A DNA stretch of 64,000 bases from Rhodopseudomonas sp. (GTDB lineage: Bacteria; Pseudomonadota; Alphaproteobacteria; Rhizobiales; Xanthobacteraceae), in contig WGNB01000030.1 in NCBI GenBank assembly GCA_016124795.1, forward strand, positions 1 to 64,000, in the 5' to 3' direction. Position numbers and translations under genes: made by a program. This document shows, piece by piece, positions 28,977 through 37,647 of the stretch; the first letter of the stretch is position 1, and each line of letters starts with the position of its first letter. Below the pieces are notes generated by a model, which was not told where the DNA came from, did no database searches, and saw nothing but the letters and a program-made list of their open reading frames with translations.

Positions 28977-29576
28977 TCAGGCAAACCGGGTCAGTTTATC
29001 GCCCTGAAAGACGTAAACCTCGCCCTGGATGATATCGACCAGCGGTGCCGCCGCCGGTTTGGCAACGCCGAGGCAGGCCATCAGCCCCCGACAGGTGCCG
29101 CCATGCGAGGTCGCGACCGTGTCGCGGGTCAGGCTGTCGTACCAGCCGCGCATCCGGCGCGCGACCATCTCGTAGCTTTCGCCACCCGGCGGCTGGAAAT
29201 GCCACTTATCGTGCTCGCGCTGCGAAATCCGCACCGGGTCGTTCTGGTGCAGGAGGGCAATGGTTGAGCCCTCCCAATCGCCGAACGACAATTCGATCAG
29301 ACGCGGTTCGACCCTGTAACCGTCAGCCGGCAGGCCGAGACCCGGCCGGACCAGTTCCATGGTCTCAATCGCGCGGCCCAGGGGGCTCGACACAAAATCG
29401 AGTTCGGCGGGGTCGCGGCCCTCCCGCGTCAGAACTTCGCGCAGCACCGCGCCGCAATGAGCCGCTTGGGCGCGACCCTTTGCATTCAGCGGAATATCCC
29501 TGTGGCCCTGAAGACGGCCGGCGGCATTCCAGTCGGTCTCGCCGTGACGGATGTAATAGACGGTCCGCGCCGCCAT
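28977..29576 (-). CDS. Histidine phosphatase family protein (phosphoglycerate mutase-like)
   Basis: This 199-residue enzyme has the catalytic RHGETDWNAAGRLQG at residues 10-24, a second active-site region SSPLGRAIETME near 63, acid residues in ELSFGDWEG, and the second catalytic His in SHGGTCRGL. It is the length of GpmB/CobC-type phosphatases; sequence alone does not separate mutase from phosphatase, and phosphatase activity is likelier for this subgroup. The start codon lies three bases beyond the fabI stop, so the two form an operon. A decayed copy of its 3' end lies at 27454-27690. Confidence 0.92.
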   Translation of the reverse strand: MAARTVYYIRHGETDWNAAGRLQGHRDIPLNAKGRAQAAHCGAVLREVLTREGRDPAELDFVSSPLGRAIETMELVRPGLGLPADGYRVEPRLIELSFGDWEGSTIALLHQNDPVRISQREHDKWHFQPPGGESYEMVARRMRGWYDSLTRDTVATSHGGTCRGLMACLGVAKPAAAPLVDIIQGEVYVFQGDKLTRFA

Positions 29577-29579
29577 CGT

Positions 29580-30392
29580 TTACTTGACCGAGAGGTCAGG
29601 CGCCTCGGGATGCTTGATGCCGACGACATGATAGCCAGCATCGACGTGCTGAACTTCGCCGGTAATGCCGCTCGACAGATCCGACAGGAAGAACATGCCG
29701 GCCTTGCCGACGTCTTCCAGCGAGACATTGCGGCGCAGCGGCGTGTTGAACTCGTTCCACTTCAGGATATAGCGGAAATCGCCAATGCCGGAGGCCGCCA
29801 GCGTCTTGATCGGACCGGCGGAAATCGCGTTAACCCGAATGTTCTTCACGCCGAGATCGGCCGCCATATAACGTACCGACGCTTCCAGCGCCGCCTTGGC
29901 CAGACCCATGACATTATAATGCGGCATCCACTTCTCGGCGCCGTAATAGGTCAAAGTCAGCATCGAGCCGCCATTGGTCATCAGCTTCTCGGCGCGCTGG
30001 GCGATCGCCGTGAAGGAATAGCAGCTGATCAGCATGGTCTTGGTGAAATTGTCTTCCGTGGTGTCGACGTAACGGCCGTCGAGCTGGTCCTTGTCGGAAT
30101 AGGCAATGGCGTGCAGCACGAAGTCGAGCGACCCCCAGGCCTGCTCGACCTGCGCGAAAACCGCGTCCAGCGAGGCCGGGTCGGTAACGTCGCAATGGCC
30201 GACAACCAGTCCGTCGACCTCCTCGGCCAGGGGCTCGACCCGCTTTTTCAGCGCGTCGCCCTGATAGGTAAAGGCGAGATCGGCACCGTGCTCGCGACAG
30301 GCTTTCGCAATACCCCAGGCAATCGACCGATTATTGGCGACGCCCATGATCAACCCGCGTTTGCCGCGCATCAGACCTGAGATTTCCGCCAT
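29580..30392 (-). CDS. fabI: Enoyl-[acyl-carrier-protein] reductase (NADH)
   Basis: This 270-residue SDR-fold enzyme performs the last reduction of type II fatty-acid elongation. FabI traits are GLIMGVANNRSIAWGIAKA at the N-terminus, the TYQGDALKKRVEPLA segment, the active-site Tyr and Lys spaced as in FabI (YNVMGLAKAAL), and SAGPIKTLAASGI near the substrate loop. The ATG at 30392 gives AEISGLMRGKRG, the normal alphaproteobacterial start; a start at 30449 would add 19 unrelated residues. The histidine phosphatase gene follows directly, suggesting one transcript. Confidence 0.96.
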   Translation of the reverse strand: MAEISGLMRGKRGLIMGVANNRSIAWGIAKACREHGADLAFTYQGDALKKRVEPLAEEVDGLVVGHCDVTDPASLDAVFAQVEQAWGSLDFVLHAIAYSDKDQLDGRYVDTTEDNFTKTMLISCYSFTAIAQRAEKLMTNGGSMLTLTYYGAEKWMPHYNVMGLAKAALEASVRYMAADLGVKNIRVNAISAGPIKTLAASGIGDFRYILKWNEFNTPLRRNVSLEDVGKAGMFFLSDLSSGITGEVQHVDAGYHVVGIKHPEAPDLSVK

Positions 30393-30581
30393 TATCGTCC
30401 TCGCTAAGGCCGGCGGGCGCCGGCCGCCACCGTATGGCATAGGGGGCAAGGGCCATCAAGCAAGCCAGACGGGTCTTGGCGATGACTTGTGGCCAAGTCC
30501 GGAGCCGGATGATGCCGGACCGGCCAAATTGGCCGCCTCTATTTAGAAATTCCGGAATATGTTCGGCCCTTCGGGGTTTTA

Positions 30582-31136
30582 TTGGCCGTGAACCCGCTGA
30601 TTTCTGCCCCCCGGCGTTGCGCCGGAACCGCGAAGGAGGCCGTCCTGGCCAGTTTTCGGCAAAACGTCGAGACGACGATTCCCGCGCTGCGGCGGTTCGC
30701 CCGCTCGCTGACGCGCGACGCCGATCTCGCCGACGACCTGGTGCAGGACACGCTGGTCCGGGCCCTACGCGCCGAGCACCTGTTCCACGGCGGCGATATC
30801 CGGGCCTGGATGTACACCATCCTGGCCAACCTGAACCGGAACCGGCTGCGATCTCTGGCCAGAAAGCCGGCGATGTCCTCGATCGAGGATAACGACGGCC
30901 CGGCGCTGGCCGGACCGGAGGCCGGTGCGCGCGATATCGAGCGGGCGCTGGCCCTGCTGGTGGAAGAGCAACGGCAGGTCCTGCTGCTGGTCGTCCTCGA
31001 GGGCCTGAGCTACCGCGAGGTTGCCGAGGTCCAGGGCGTGCCAATCGGAACCGTGATGTCGCGCCTCGCCCGGGCGCGCGCCCAGATCAAGGAATTTCTC
31101 GACGGCAGCCGTCCGGCGCTGCGTCGGGTGAAGTGA
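30582..31136 (+). CDS. ECF-type RNA polymerase sigma factor
   Basis: This 184-residue sigma-70-family protein has region 2 at about residues 30-95 (DADLADDLVQDTLVRAL, IRAWMYTILANLNRN) and region 4 at about 125-175 (LSYREVAEVQGVPIGTVMSRLARARAQ), with no region 3, typical of extracytoplasmic-function sigma factors. The start shown is a TTG; a GTG at 30588 is equally possible, and homology proper starts near residue 24. The anti-sigma gene follows after 19 bp. The pair probably responds to an envelope or oxidative signal, and its targets are not evident. Confidence 0.92.
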   Translation: MAVNPLISAPRRCAGTAKEAVLASFRQNVETTIPALRRFARSLTRDADLADDLVQDTLVRALRAEHLFHGGDIRAWMYTILANLNRNRLRSLARKPAMSSIEDNDGPALAGPEAGARDIERALALLVEEQRQVLLLVVLEGLSYREVAEVQGVPIGTVMSRLARARAQIKEFLDGSRPALRRVK

Positions 31137-31155
31137 GAGAAAGAAAGCACGCATC

Positions 31156-31983
31156 ATGATCGATCGTGATCTATCCGTGACCGAGGAAGAACTGCACGCT
31201 TACGTCGACGGCGAGCTGCCGGACGACCGCTTGCAGGCGGTCACCGCCTGGCTGGCCGCCCATCCCGAGCAGGCGGCGCTGGTCGCGCATTGGCGCATGC
31301 AGGGCGATGCCATTCGCGCCCACTACGGGGCGGTCGCCAGCGAGCCGGTGCCGGACCGGCTAATGCTCGACAACATTGCCCGTGCCACCGACCGCGGTCG
31401 CCCGCCGCTGCGCAGCCTGATGGCGATGGCCGCAACGGTGGTGCTGGCCTTCGGTATCGGCGCCGGCACCGGCTGGTTCGCGCATGGCGACGCCGGCGCG
31501 AAAAGCGCGGCCGGCCAGGGCCGCATAGTGGCCGCCGGCTCCGACAAGATCACCGCCGATGCGCTCGAAGCCTACCGGCTCTACGTCGTAGAGGTCCGGC
31601 ATCCGGTCGAGGTGCCGGGCTCGGAGCGAGCGCACCTGCGGCAGTGGCTGTCGAAGCGGGTCGGCGAGGAACTGCGGATTCCCGATCTGCAATCAATCGG
31701 CCTGAAACTGGTCGGCGGCCGGCTGCTGCCGGGGCCGACTGGCGCCGCCGCGTTTTATATGTATGAGGGACCGAGCGGCGAACGCTTCACCATCTACTGC
31801 GCCAAGGCCGGCGGCCCGGAGACCGCGTTGCGCTTCAAGAACGGCGAGCGCGACGCCTCATTCACCTGGGTCGACGACAAGGTCGGCTATGTCGTCAGCG
31901 GCCCGGCCGACCGCGACCGGCTCGAGACGGTGGCCAAGAACGTCTACGAACAGGTCGACAAAGCGGGCGTGAAGAAGGGCTGA
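31156..31983 (+). CDS. Membrane-anchored anti-sigma factor
   Basis: This 275-residue protein has an N-terminal anti-sigma domain (residues 1-70: EEELHAYVDGELPDDRLQAV, LAAHPEQAALVAHWRMQGDAI), one transmembrane helix near 92-112 (LMAMAATVVLAFGIGAGTGW) and a C-terminal periplasmic domain with ADALEAYRLYVVEVRHPVEV. The zinc-type HxxxCxxC motif is absent, so this is not a redox ZAS protein. It should hold the upstream sigma factor at the membrane until its outer domain senses a signal. It converges with the DnaJ-type gene 11 bp away. Confidence 0.9.
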   Translation: MIDRDLSVTEEELHAYVDGELPDDRLQAVTAWLAAHPEQAALVAHWRMQGDAIRAHYGAVASEPVPDRLMLDNIARATDRGRPPLRSLMAMAATVVLAFGIGAGTGWFAHGDAGAKSAAGQGRIVAAGSDKITADALEAYRLYVVEVRHPVEVPGSERAHLRQWLSKRVGEELRIPDLQSIGLKLVGGRLLPGPTGAAAFYMYEGPSGERFTIYCAKAGGPETALRFKNGERDASFTWVDDKVGYVVSGPADRDRLETVAKNVYEQVDKAGVKKG

Positions 31984-31994
31984 TACGACCGGCG

Positions 31995-33011
31995 TCAGGC
32001 CATATCCTTGCGCGGATCGTAGGGCTTGGCGTCGCGCAGCTTCTTCATCAGCTCTTTCAGGTCGTCGCCGGCCGGCTCCGGCAAGACGACGCGCACGGTC
32101 GCCAGCAGATCGCCATGCTGGCCTTTGACGCCGCCCTTGATCTTGAGACCCTTGCCCTTGAGCCGGAACGTCCGGCCGGAATTGGTCTCCGGCGGAATCG
32201 CGAGTTCGACCGCACCGTCGATGGTCGGCACCCGGACCTTGCCGCCAAGCACCGCCTCGTAAAGCGTGATCGGCAGATCGATGCGCAGGTCCTCGCCTTC
32301 GGCCTTGAACACCGGATGCGGCGCGATGGTGATGGTGATGATGGCGTCGCCGGCGCGCCCGCCGGGACCGGCGTAGCCTTGGCCCTTGAGCCGGATCTGC
32401 TGGCCGCTGGCGATGCCGGCCGGAATCTTGACCTCGACGTCCTTGCCAGTCGGCAGCCGCACCCGGGTCTTGGTGCCCTTGACGGCGTCCGGCAGCGAGA
32501 TCGTCAGGCTGGCGACCAGGTCCTGCCCGCCGGCCTGGCCGTAGCCGCCACTGACGAAATCCTCCGGCTCGAACTGGTTACTCCAGCCGCGCGCGCCGCC
32601 GCCGGGGGAAGCCCGGCCGCCGAACATGCCGCGCAGCAAATCCTCGAAACCGGCGCCGCCCATGCCGCCCGGCCCGGTGCCGCCGCGCTGGAATCCGTCG
32701 GTCCCAAAGCTGAAACCCTCGAACGGCTGGCCACCGGGGTGGAAACCGCCACCGGCGTGGCCCGCGCCTTCGAAGCCGCGAAACCGCGGCTTGCCCTCGG
32801 CGTCGATCTCGCCATTGTCGAAGGCCTTGCGCTTCTCGTCATCGCCGACGATTTCGTAAGCCGCGTTCAGCTCGGAAAAACGGGTGGCGGCGTTGGCGTC
32901 GTGCTTGTTGGCGTCGGGATGCAGTTTCTTGGCGAGCTTGCGATAGGCGGATTTGATCTCCGCCTCGCTCGCACTCTTAGAAACCCCCAGAACGGTGTAG
33001 GGGTCGCGCAT
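31995..33011 (-). CDS. DnaJ-type co-chaperone without zinc finger (CbpA-like)
   Basis: This 338-residue protein has a J domain at residues 1-70 (DPYTVLGVSKSASEAEIKSAYRKLAKKLHPD, the HPD tripeptide that stimulates DnaK), a Gly/Phe-rich linker (about 85-150) and the two C-terminal beta-sandwich domains of DnaJ (ISLPDAVKGTKTRVRLPTG, IPPETNSGRTFRLKGKG). No CxxCxGxG zinc repeats are present, so it is of the CbpA/type II kind. I chose the ATG at 33011 because a GGAG lies nine bases upstream and the family normally begins here; ATGs at 33020 and 33026 add five residues at most. Confidence 0.93.
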   Translation of the reverse strand: MRDPYTVLGVSKSASEAEIKSAYRKLAKKLHPDANKHDANAATRFSELNAAYEIVGDDEKRKAFDNGEIDAEGKPRFRGFEGAGHAGGGFHPGGQPFEGFSFGTDGFQRGGTGPGGMGGAGFEDLLRGMFGGRASPGGGARGWSNQFEPEDFVSGGYGQAGGQDLVASLTISLPDAVKGTKTRVRLPTGKDVEVKIPAGIASGQQIRLKGQGYAGPGGRAGDAIITITIAPHPVFKAEGEDLRIDLPITLYEAVLGGKVRVPTIDGAVELAIPPETNSGRTFRLKGKGLKIKGGVKGQHGDLLATVRVVLPEPAGDDLKELMKKLRDAKPYDPRKDMA

Positions 33012-33155
33012 CCTTCGCATCTCCATAAAACTAGCGTGAAAAGCCCCGGCCGGCGGACCTCGCGCCGGTTAATCGGACCTTATGTGGGGTTCCGATGCCT
33101 GCTCCGCAACGCACCATCGCCTAAATGGCGGTCATCGCGCAAGCACGCCGCCCGA

Positions 33156-33665
33156 TCAGGACCGTTTCCACGGTTTCATCGAGCGCACCTGCCACGCACC
33201 CTTGCGGACCTTGCAGGCTTCGCCCTGCAACCAGGTCTGCGCGGTGCCGTGGATATAGCTGGCCAGGAAATCCTGGCAGGTCTGGTCGCCATCGTTATAG
33301 GCGCTGGCGATCGGCGTCACGGTGCCGCGCGCACCGCTTTGCGGGTTTTCCCACGGCAGGCTGGCATCCTTGCGGCCACGCGCCAGCACGTCGCTGACGG
33401 CGGCACTGGCATAAGCGAGATCGGCGGCCGGCGGCAGACCTTCGGTCGATTTGGTGCCGGGCGGCGGCAGAATCGAGCCGGTGACGTCGTCCTTGCCGGA
33501 GGCGAACACGGAATCGAACTGCGACGACAGGCTGCACCCGCCGAGCCCCAGCATCATCACCACGGCCGCAATACCGGCACGCCATAGGCGCGCGTCGGCG
33601 GTTCCCCTATATAGAGAACAACGGTAATTCTGCCGGGTCTGATGACGAGTCCTACGACCGGTCAC
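33156..33665 (-). CDS. RT0821/Lpp0805-family surface lipoprotein
   Basis: This protein of up to 169 residues has a hydrophobic segment ending in the lipobox LGGC near residue 44, then a Ser/Asp-rich linker ([15 protein letters not shown]) and a compact domain with [16 protein letters not shown] and [11 protein letters not shown], as in the RT0821/Lpp0805 surface-protein family. The function is not known. The 25 residues before the signal helix are long and basic, and this start lies only 15 bp from the pdxH start, so the true start may be further downstream. The DnaJ-type gene follows on the same strand. Confidence 0.85.
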   Translation of the reverse strand: MTGRRTRHQTRQNYRCSLYRGTADARLWRAGIAAVVMMLGLGGCSLSSQFDSVFASGKDDVTGSILPPPGTKSTEGLPPAADLAYASAAVSDVLARGRKDASLPWENPQSGARGTVTPIASAYNDGDQTCQDFLASYIHGTAQTWLQGEACKVRKGAWQVRSMKPWKRS

Positions 33666-33680
33666 ACGAGTTCTCCGAAA

Positions 33681-34322
33681 ATGTCCGATACCCCTCCTAT
33701 TGAGCGCACAACTTGGTTAACGACTGGTGATTTCACCGAGGCCAGCGAGCCCATGGCGCTATTCGCCGCCTGGCTCAGCGACGCCAGCGCCTCCGAACCG
33801 CGCGATCCCAACGCCATGACGCTGGCCACCGTCGACGCCGACGGCATGCCCAATGCCCGCATGGTGCTGCTCAAGGGCGCCGATGAACGGGGATTCGTCT
33901 TCTTCACCAACATAGAGAGCCAAAAGGGGCGAGAATTGGACTCGAGCGGCAAGGCCGCGCTGGTGTTCCATTGGAAATCGCTCAACCGCCAGATCCGCGT
34001 GCGCGGCACCGTCGCCCGCGTCGCCGACCAGGAAGCCGACGACTACTTCGCCTCGCGGCCCAAGCAGGCCCAGATCGGCGCCTGGGCGAGCCAGCAATCG
34101 CGGCCTTTGGAAAGCCGCCTTGCCTTCGAGAAGGCGATCGCGATCAATGCCGCCAAATACGCGATCTCGACCGTGCCGCGTCCGCCTTACTGGACCGGCT
34201 ATCGCCTGACGCCGTCGTCGATCGAATTCTGGCACGACCGGCCGTTCCGCCTGCACGACCGCATCGTCTTCACCCGCGACGACGACAAGGCGCCGTGGCG
34301 CAAGACGCGGCTTTATCCGTGA
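33681..34322 (+). CDS. pdxH: Pyridoxamine 5'-phosphate oxidase
   Basis: This 213-residue FMN enzyme makes pyridoxal 5'-phosphate from the pyridoxine and pyridoxamine phosphates. Signatures are [65 protein letters not shown], and the C-terminal [15 protein letters not shown] with the terminal RLYP. I prefer the ATG at 33681; one at 33642 would overlap the divergent lipoprotein gene. The upstream dxs in the window also supplies a B6 precursor in bacteria that use the DXP-dependent route, but the genes are far apart. Confidence 0.96.
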   Translation: MSDTPPIERTTWLTTGDFTEASEPMALFAAWLSDASASEPRDPNAMTLATVDADGMPNARMVLLKGADERGFVFFTNIESQKGRELDSSGKAALVFHWKSLNRQIRVRGTVARVADQEADDYFASRPKQAQIGAWASQQSRPLESRLAFEKAIAINAAKYAISTVPRPPYWTGYRLTPSSIEFWHDRPFRLHDRIVFTRDDDKAPWRKTRLYP

Positions 34323-34386
34323 GCTAACATGGCGCGACAGCGCCATGGGCCGTCTAACATCGCTTCAGAGAAAGCCGAAAACAGCA

Positions 34387-35139
34387 ATGCCCTCTACGAC
34401 TTCCAACCAGCCGCGCCGCACGCTGCTGCTCACCGGCGCCAGCCGCGGCATCGGCCACGCGACGGTCAAGCGCTTTTCGGCCGCCGGCTGGCGCGTCATC
34501 ACCTGCTCGCGTCATCCGTTTCCGGAAAACTGCCCGTGGGACGCAGGCCCGGAAGACCACATCCAGGTCAACCTCGCCGACGAAGCCAACACGATGGAAG
34601 CCATCGCCGAGATCAAGCGCCGGCTCGAAGGCCACGAACTGCACGCGCTCGTCAACAACGCGGCGATCTCGCCGAAGGCCGAAGGCGGCAAAAGGCTCGG
34701 CTCGCTCGATACCACCGCCAATGTCTGGCACCAGGTGTTCCAGATCAATTTCTTCGCGCCGATCATGCTGGCGCGCGGGCTGGTCAACGAACTCAAGGCG
34801 GCCAAGGGCGCGGTGGTCAACGTCACCTCGATCGCCGGTTCGCGCGTGCATCCCTTCGCGGGTGCTGCCTACGCCACGTCAAAGGCGGCGCTCGCGGCGC
34901 TGACCCGCGAAATGGCCTCCGACTTCGGCCGGCTCGGCGTGCGCGTCAACGCCATCGCGCCGGGCGAGATCGACACCGCGATCCTGTCGCCGGGCACCGA
35001 CAAGATCGTCGAGCAGATTCCGATGCAGCGGCTCGGCACGCCGGACGAAGTCGCCAAGATCATCTATGTGCTGTGCACCGAGACCAGCTCTTACGTGAAC
35101 GGCGCCGAAATCCACATCAATGGCGGCCAGCACGTTTAA
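34387..35139 (+). CDS. SDR-family oxidoreductase
   Basis: This 250-residue classical short-chain dehydrogenase carries LLLTGASRGIGHATVKRFSAAGW at the N-terminus, ALVNNAAISPK near residue 90, the catalytic YATSKAALAALTREMA near 155, and C-terminal GAEIHINGGQHV. The insertion with the PFPENCPWDAGPEDH loop after the first strand is a recurring feature of a Rhizobiales subgroup of unknown substrate. The ATG at 34387 is preferred over 34345 because it gives the normal distance to the Rossmann motif. It lies 64 bp downstream of pdxH on the same strand. Confidence 0.9.
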   Translation: MPSTTSNQPRRTLLLTGASRGIGHATVKRFSAAGWRVITCSRHPFPENCPWDAGPEDHIQVNLADEANTMEAIAEIKRRLEGHELHALVNNAAISPKAEGGKRLGSLDTTANVWHQVFQINFFAPIMLARGLVNELKAAKGAVVNVTSIAGSRVHPFAGAAYATSKAALAALTREMASDFGRLGVRVNAIAPGEIDTAILSPGTDKIVEQIPMQRLGTPDEVAKIIYVLCTETSSYVNGAEIHINGGQHV

Positions 35140-35171
35140 GGCATTTGGCAACATTAAGTGTTTAGCCAAAG

Positions 35172-35280
35172 CGAACGTCAGAAGCTTAACGTCAAAAGCG
35201 AAACGTCAGCAAGCGACGTCAAAATCGTAACGCCGGAAGCCTAGCGTCAAAACCTTTGCGTCAGGCGTGACGTCAAGCGC
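35172..35280. repeat. 14-bp imperfect tandem array, eight units
   Basis: The core CGTCA followed by an A-rich AAGC-like part recurs with the C of CGTC (CGCC once) at 35176, 35190, 35204, 35217, 35231, 35245, 35259 and 35271: spacings of 14, 14, 13, 14, 14, 14 and 12 bp. A typical unit is AACGTCAAAAGCGA. The array lies just after the stop of an SDR gene and before a small minus-strand gene. Units vary in the last half, so it is an old microsatellite-like array or a set of binding sites. Confidence 0.8.
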
Positions 35281-35380
35281 ACAACACATCAAACGCGCAA
35301 CGAACGCTTGGCGCGTTCGCAAGCTCCCGTCCGCGCGGCCCCGAGCAAAAGGCCGACGATCTGGACGGTGCGAACCCTCG

Positions 35381-35593
35381 TTAGCTGGCCTGTCGGCGGC
35401 GGATTTTTCCGGCGAAAGCGAGCTTGTGAGTCTCGCCGCACGCGCAAGCAAACAGTCTCGGTTGCTCGCGCGGGCTTATCATCTCGTCATAAGTCAGCCG
35501 GGTGATGACCACGACACCGGTCTGGGGACAGGTGACGACGATGCGGGTCTTGTCCGGCGGCGCATTCAAGGGCTGGTGCATGGTTGTGTTCAT
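35381..35593 (-). CDS. Small Cys-rich (zinc-ribbon-like) protein of unknown function
   Basis: This 70-residue protein begins NTTMHQPLNAPPDKTRIVV and has the spaced pattern CPQTG at about residue 22 and FACACGETH at about 49, which could bind a metal as a minimal zinc ribbon; a basic tail follows. Similar small proteins (C-P-x-T-G-x... then C-x-C-G-x-x-H) are common in Bradyrhizobium-like genomes, but I know of no function. I chose the ATG at 35593 because sequence upstream lacks protein-like character; a longer frame continues to 35758. Confidence 0.62.
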   Translation of the reverse strand: MNTTMHQPLNAPPDKTRIVVTCPQTGVVVITRLTYDEMISPREQPRLFACACGETHKLAFAGKIRRRQAS

Positions 35594-35814
35594 GCAGCAA
35601 ACAACGCGCATGACGGCGCGACCGTTCCCTGCCCGACCATGAATAAACAAACGTATTTGAGTTAAATGGCGGGGCTTAAGGGACGGCGGGCGTTTTAGCT
35701 TTTGATTCGGCGTGGCCAGGATGCGTGGCCATGTCACTCCGAAGGCGGCGTGAATCACTTTTTGAATTTCGACCGAAAAACCGCCCGAGCTAAACCTTTA
35801 CAGTACCCACCGCT

Positions 35815-37497
35815 TCAATGAACAAGCCGCAACAGCGCCTCTAGCGCGGCCGTCACCGCCGTCAACAACTGGACGCCCTCCGAGGTCGCCGCCAACGTCA
35901 CTGTCGCACCCAGAATATTATATACCCGCTCCAAAAAGCCGATGCCGGTCAGAACCGTGCGTTTCTTCGCGCTCACTTGATCGGACTTCGCTGGCGGCAA
36001 AGTCGACGTGACTTTGGCAAACTCGGAAAGACTGGCGACGATTTTGACAAAATCGTCAGTCGTCAAACCGGCACCGTGAGCGCTGGCCGTCGCCTTGGCA
36101 ACGTCCTCGAACGGTTTAGCCAGCGCCGGCCCGGTTGCCGCGTCCTCATCAATCGGCGTGCGCGCATAAAGCGCGTCTCGTTCCAGGTTGAGCGGAAAAT
36201 GTTTGGCGAAAAGATTGTGGTTCTCAAGAAATTTGCCAAAGGCGACCGCGATGCCCGCCGCGAGCCATTCGCGCCGCGCGTTAACATCGCCAATAACGGC
36301 TTCCACAATGGCCGCCATGTCATTCAGCAACCCAAGAATTGGCTGAACGCCGCGCACCAGCAATTCGCCGTCATATTTTTCAAGCGTCGACCTGAGATGC
36401 TTCGGAGCCTGCGCTGGAAGGCCATCCAAGATGGTTTGGATCAATGCGCGTTGACGGATCGGCAGATTCGGCAAATCGAGGCTGGCATCCGGCGCATCGA
36501 AGACTGCGTTCGAGCCGGCGTCCAATAGATTGTCAGGCGTAAGCGTTGGTGCCGGGCTGACAACTTCAGCGAGTTCGGCGCGGATTGACTTCGGATCAAG
36601 AGCGGGCCTGGACAGTCTCGCGTATTGCGCAATCAACTCCTTGATATGCGCGTTCACGACCTTGGGGCCTTGATCCCAAATATCGTCGTCAATCATCACG
36701 CGCGCGAGTTCGAGTTCTTCGTTGGCCGGCCCGCCGCGCAAACGCGCTTCGTACCAGTCGGTCCAGACTTCCCAGTCATCGCCCAGCACAAGCAAAGCCG
36801 ATTTCAGCCTTAGCCAATTGTCGGCGGCCCATCCGGGCATGTTACCTGACGGCCATAACGACTGCTTCGCAAGGTCACTGGGGCGTGTTTTGAAATCGAC
36901 GCCACCCTCTAGCGTGGTCGCATCAAAAGCAAGCGAAAGCCAGATAGAGGTGGCGGCGTTGGTGGCCGTATCGGCGGCAAAATTAGCGGCGGTGGCGGCG
37001 GTGGCCGCGTAGGCTGCGGCATTGACAGCGCAGCCAACGGCGGTGGCGGCGGTGGCGGCGGTAGCGGCTTGGGCAGCGTCGGCGACCGCAGCAGCGGCGT
37101 GAGTGCCAGCGTCAGCGTTAGCGGCGTAAGCGGCAGCGTTGGCAGCGTAAGCGCCAGCTTCGCCGGCGGCGTAATTAGCGGCGTTAGCAGCGGTATTGAC
37201 GGCAGCGCTAACCAATACGCCGAGAGTTGGCCATGTGCCCTCAACCCACGATGCAGCCAAACCACGAAAGCTGGGCAAAAAGATATCGCGCTCCGCTTTG
37301 CGCGCGCCGCCACTCCATGGACCGAGCTCAGTCGCCAACATCGGCACTACACGCAACGCCACCCGCGCCGCGATCACTACCGTCCATTCGCGCGGCTTGA
37401 CTTGAAGCCAGCGCTCCAATCCTTTGCGATTGGTAATTTCCACCACCGGCGCGCGGTCCCCTCGGCACCGCGTCACGCGCGGCCTGCCCCGGTTCAA
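35815..37497 (-). CDS. Large protein with Ala-rich repeat region, function unknown
   Basis: I do not recognise this 560-residue protein by function. Its parts are an N-terminal segment (about 20-95: NRKGLERWLQVKPREWTVVIAARVALRVVP), a long Ala-rich region (about 97-190) built of short AAxYAANAA-like units, a WDWY-type segment (about 225-275: LLVLGDDWEVWTDWYEARLRG, then DDDIWDQGPKVVNAHI) and a mostly helical C-terminus ending in hydrophobic helices. The N-terminal and DWxxWxDWYxxRL segments recall, from memory, a widespread but uncharacterised rhizobial family with variable C-termini. GTG codons at 37446/37443 preceded by GAGGGGA may be the real start. It stands alone among repeats. Confidence 0.75.
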   Translation of the reverse strand: MNRGRPRVTRCRGDRAPVVEITNRKGLERWLQVKPREWTVVIAARVALRVVPMLATELGPWSGGARKAERDIFLPSFRGLAASWVEGTWPTLGVLVSAAVNTAANAANYAAGEAGAYAANAAAYAANADAGTHAAAAVADAAQAATAATAATAVGCAVNAAAYAATAATAANFAADTATNAATSIWLSLAFDATTLEGGVDFKTRPSDLAKQSLWPSGNMPGWAADNWLRLKSALLVLGDDWEVWTDWYEARLRGGPANEELELARVMIDDDIWDQGPKVVNAHIKELIAQYARLSRPALDPKSIRAELAEVVSPAPTLTPDNLLDAGSNAVFDAPDASLDLPNLPIRQRALIQTILDGLPAQAPKHLRSTLEKYDGELLVRGVQPILGLLNDMAAIVEAVIGDVNARREWLAAGIAVAFGKFLENHNLFAKHFPLNLERDALYARTPIDEDAATGPALAKPFEDVAKATASAHGAGLTTDDFVKIVASLSEFAKVTSTLPPAKSDQVSAKKRTVLTGIGFLERVYNILGATVTLAATSEGVQLLTAVTAALEALLRLVH

Positions 37498-37563
37498 ATC
37501 ATCGCGACACAGCTACAGGTTGTCGAGCGGAAATTGCGCGAGCCATAACTTGTCCCGCTGCCC

Positions 37564-37614
37564 CGTCACCCTGAGGTGCGAGGCGAATCTTCGCCGAGCC
37601 TCGAAGGGCGACGG
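37564..37614. repeat. Palindrome unit 1 (gtcaccctgaggtgcg family)
   Basis: CGTCACCCTGAGGTGCGAGGC pairs with GCCTCGAAGGGCGACGG around a small inner hairpin GGCGAATCTTCGCC. It is one of three related units within 260 bp downstream of no gene and upstream of the tryptophanyl-tRNA synthetase; a fourth relative lies between dxs and tlyA. Confidence 0.7.
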
Positions 37615-37647
37615 CCTGTGACGCCGCGTCCCGGACTTGGTGGCCGT

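Noticed and set aside
30450-30581. EcfG- or RpoE-type GGAAC...CGTT promoter before the sigma factor gene
   Set aside because: GGAA-like words occur but no pair with the right spacing to a matching -10 was found.
32115-33587. 490-codon plus-strand frame
   Set aside because: Antisense to the DnaJ-type and lipoprotein genes, both of which have clear family motifs.
35172-35280. CRISPR array
   Set aside because: The unit is only 14 bp and has no unique spacers of 25-40 bp; no cas genes are in the window.
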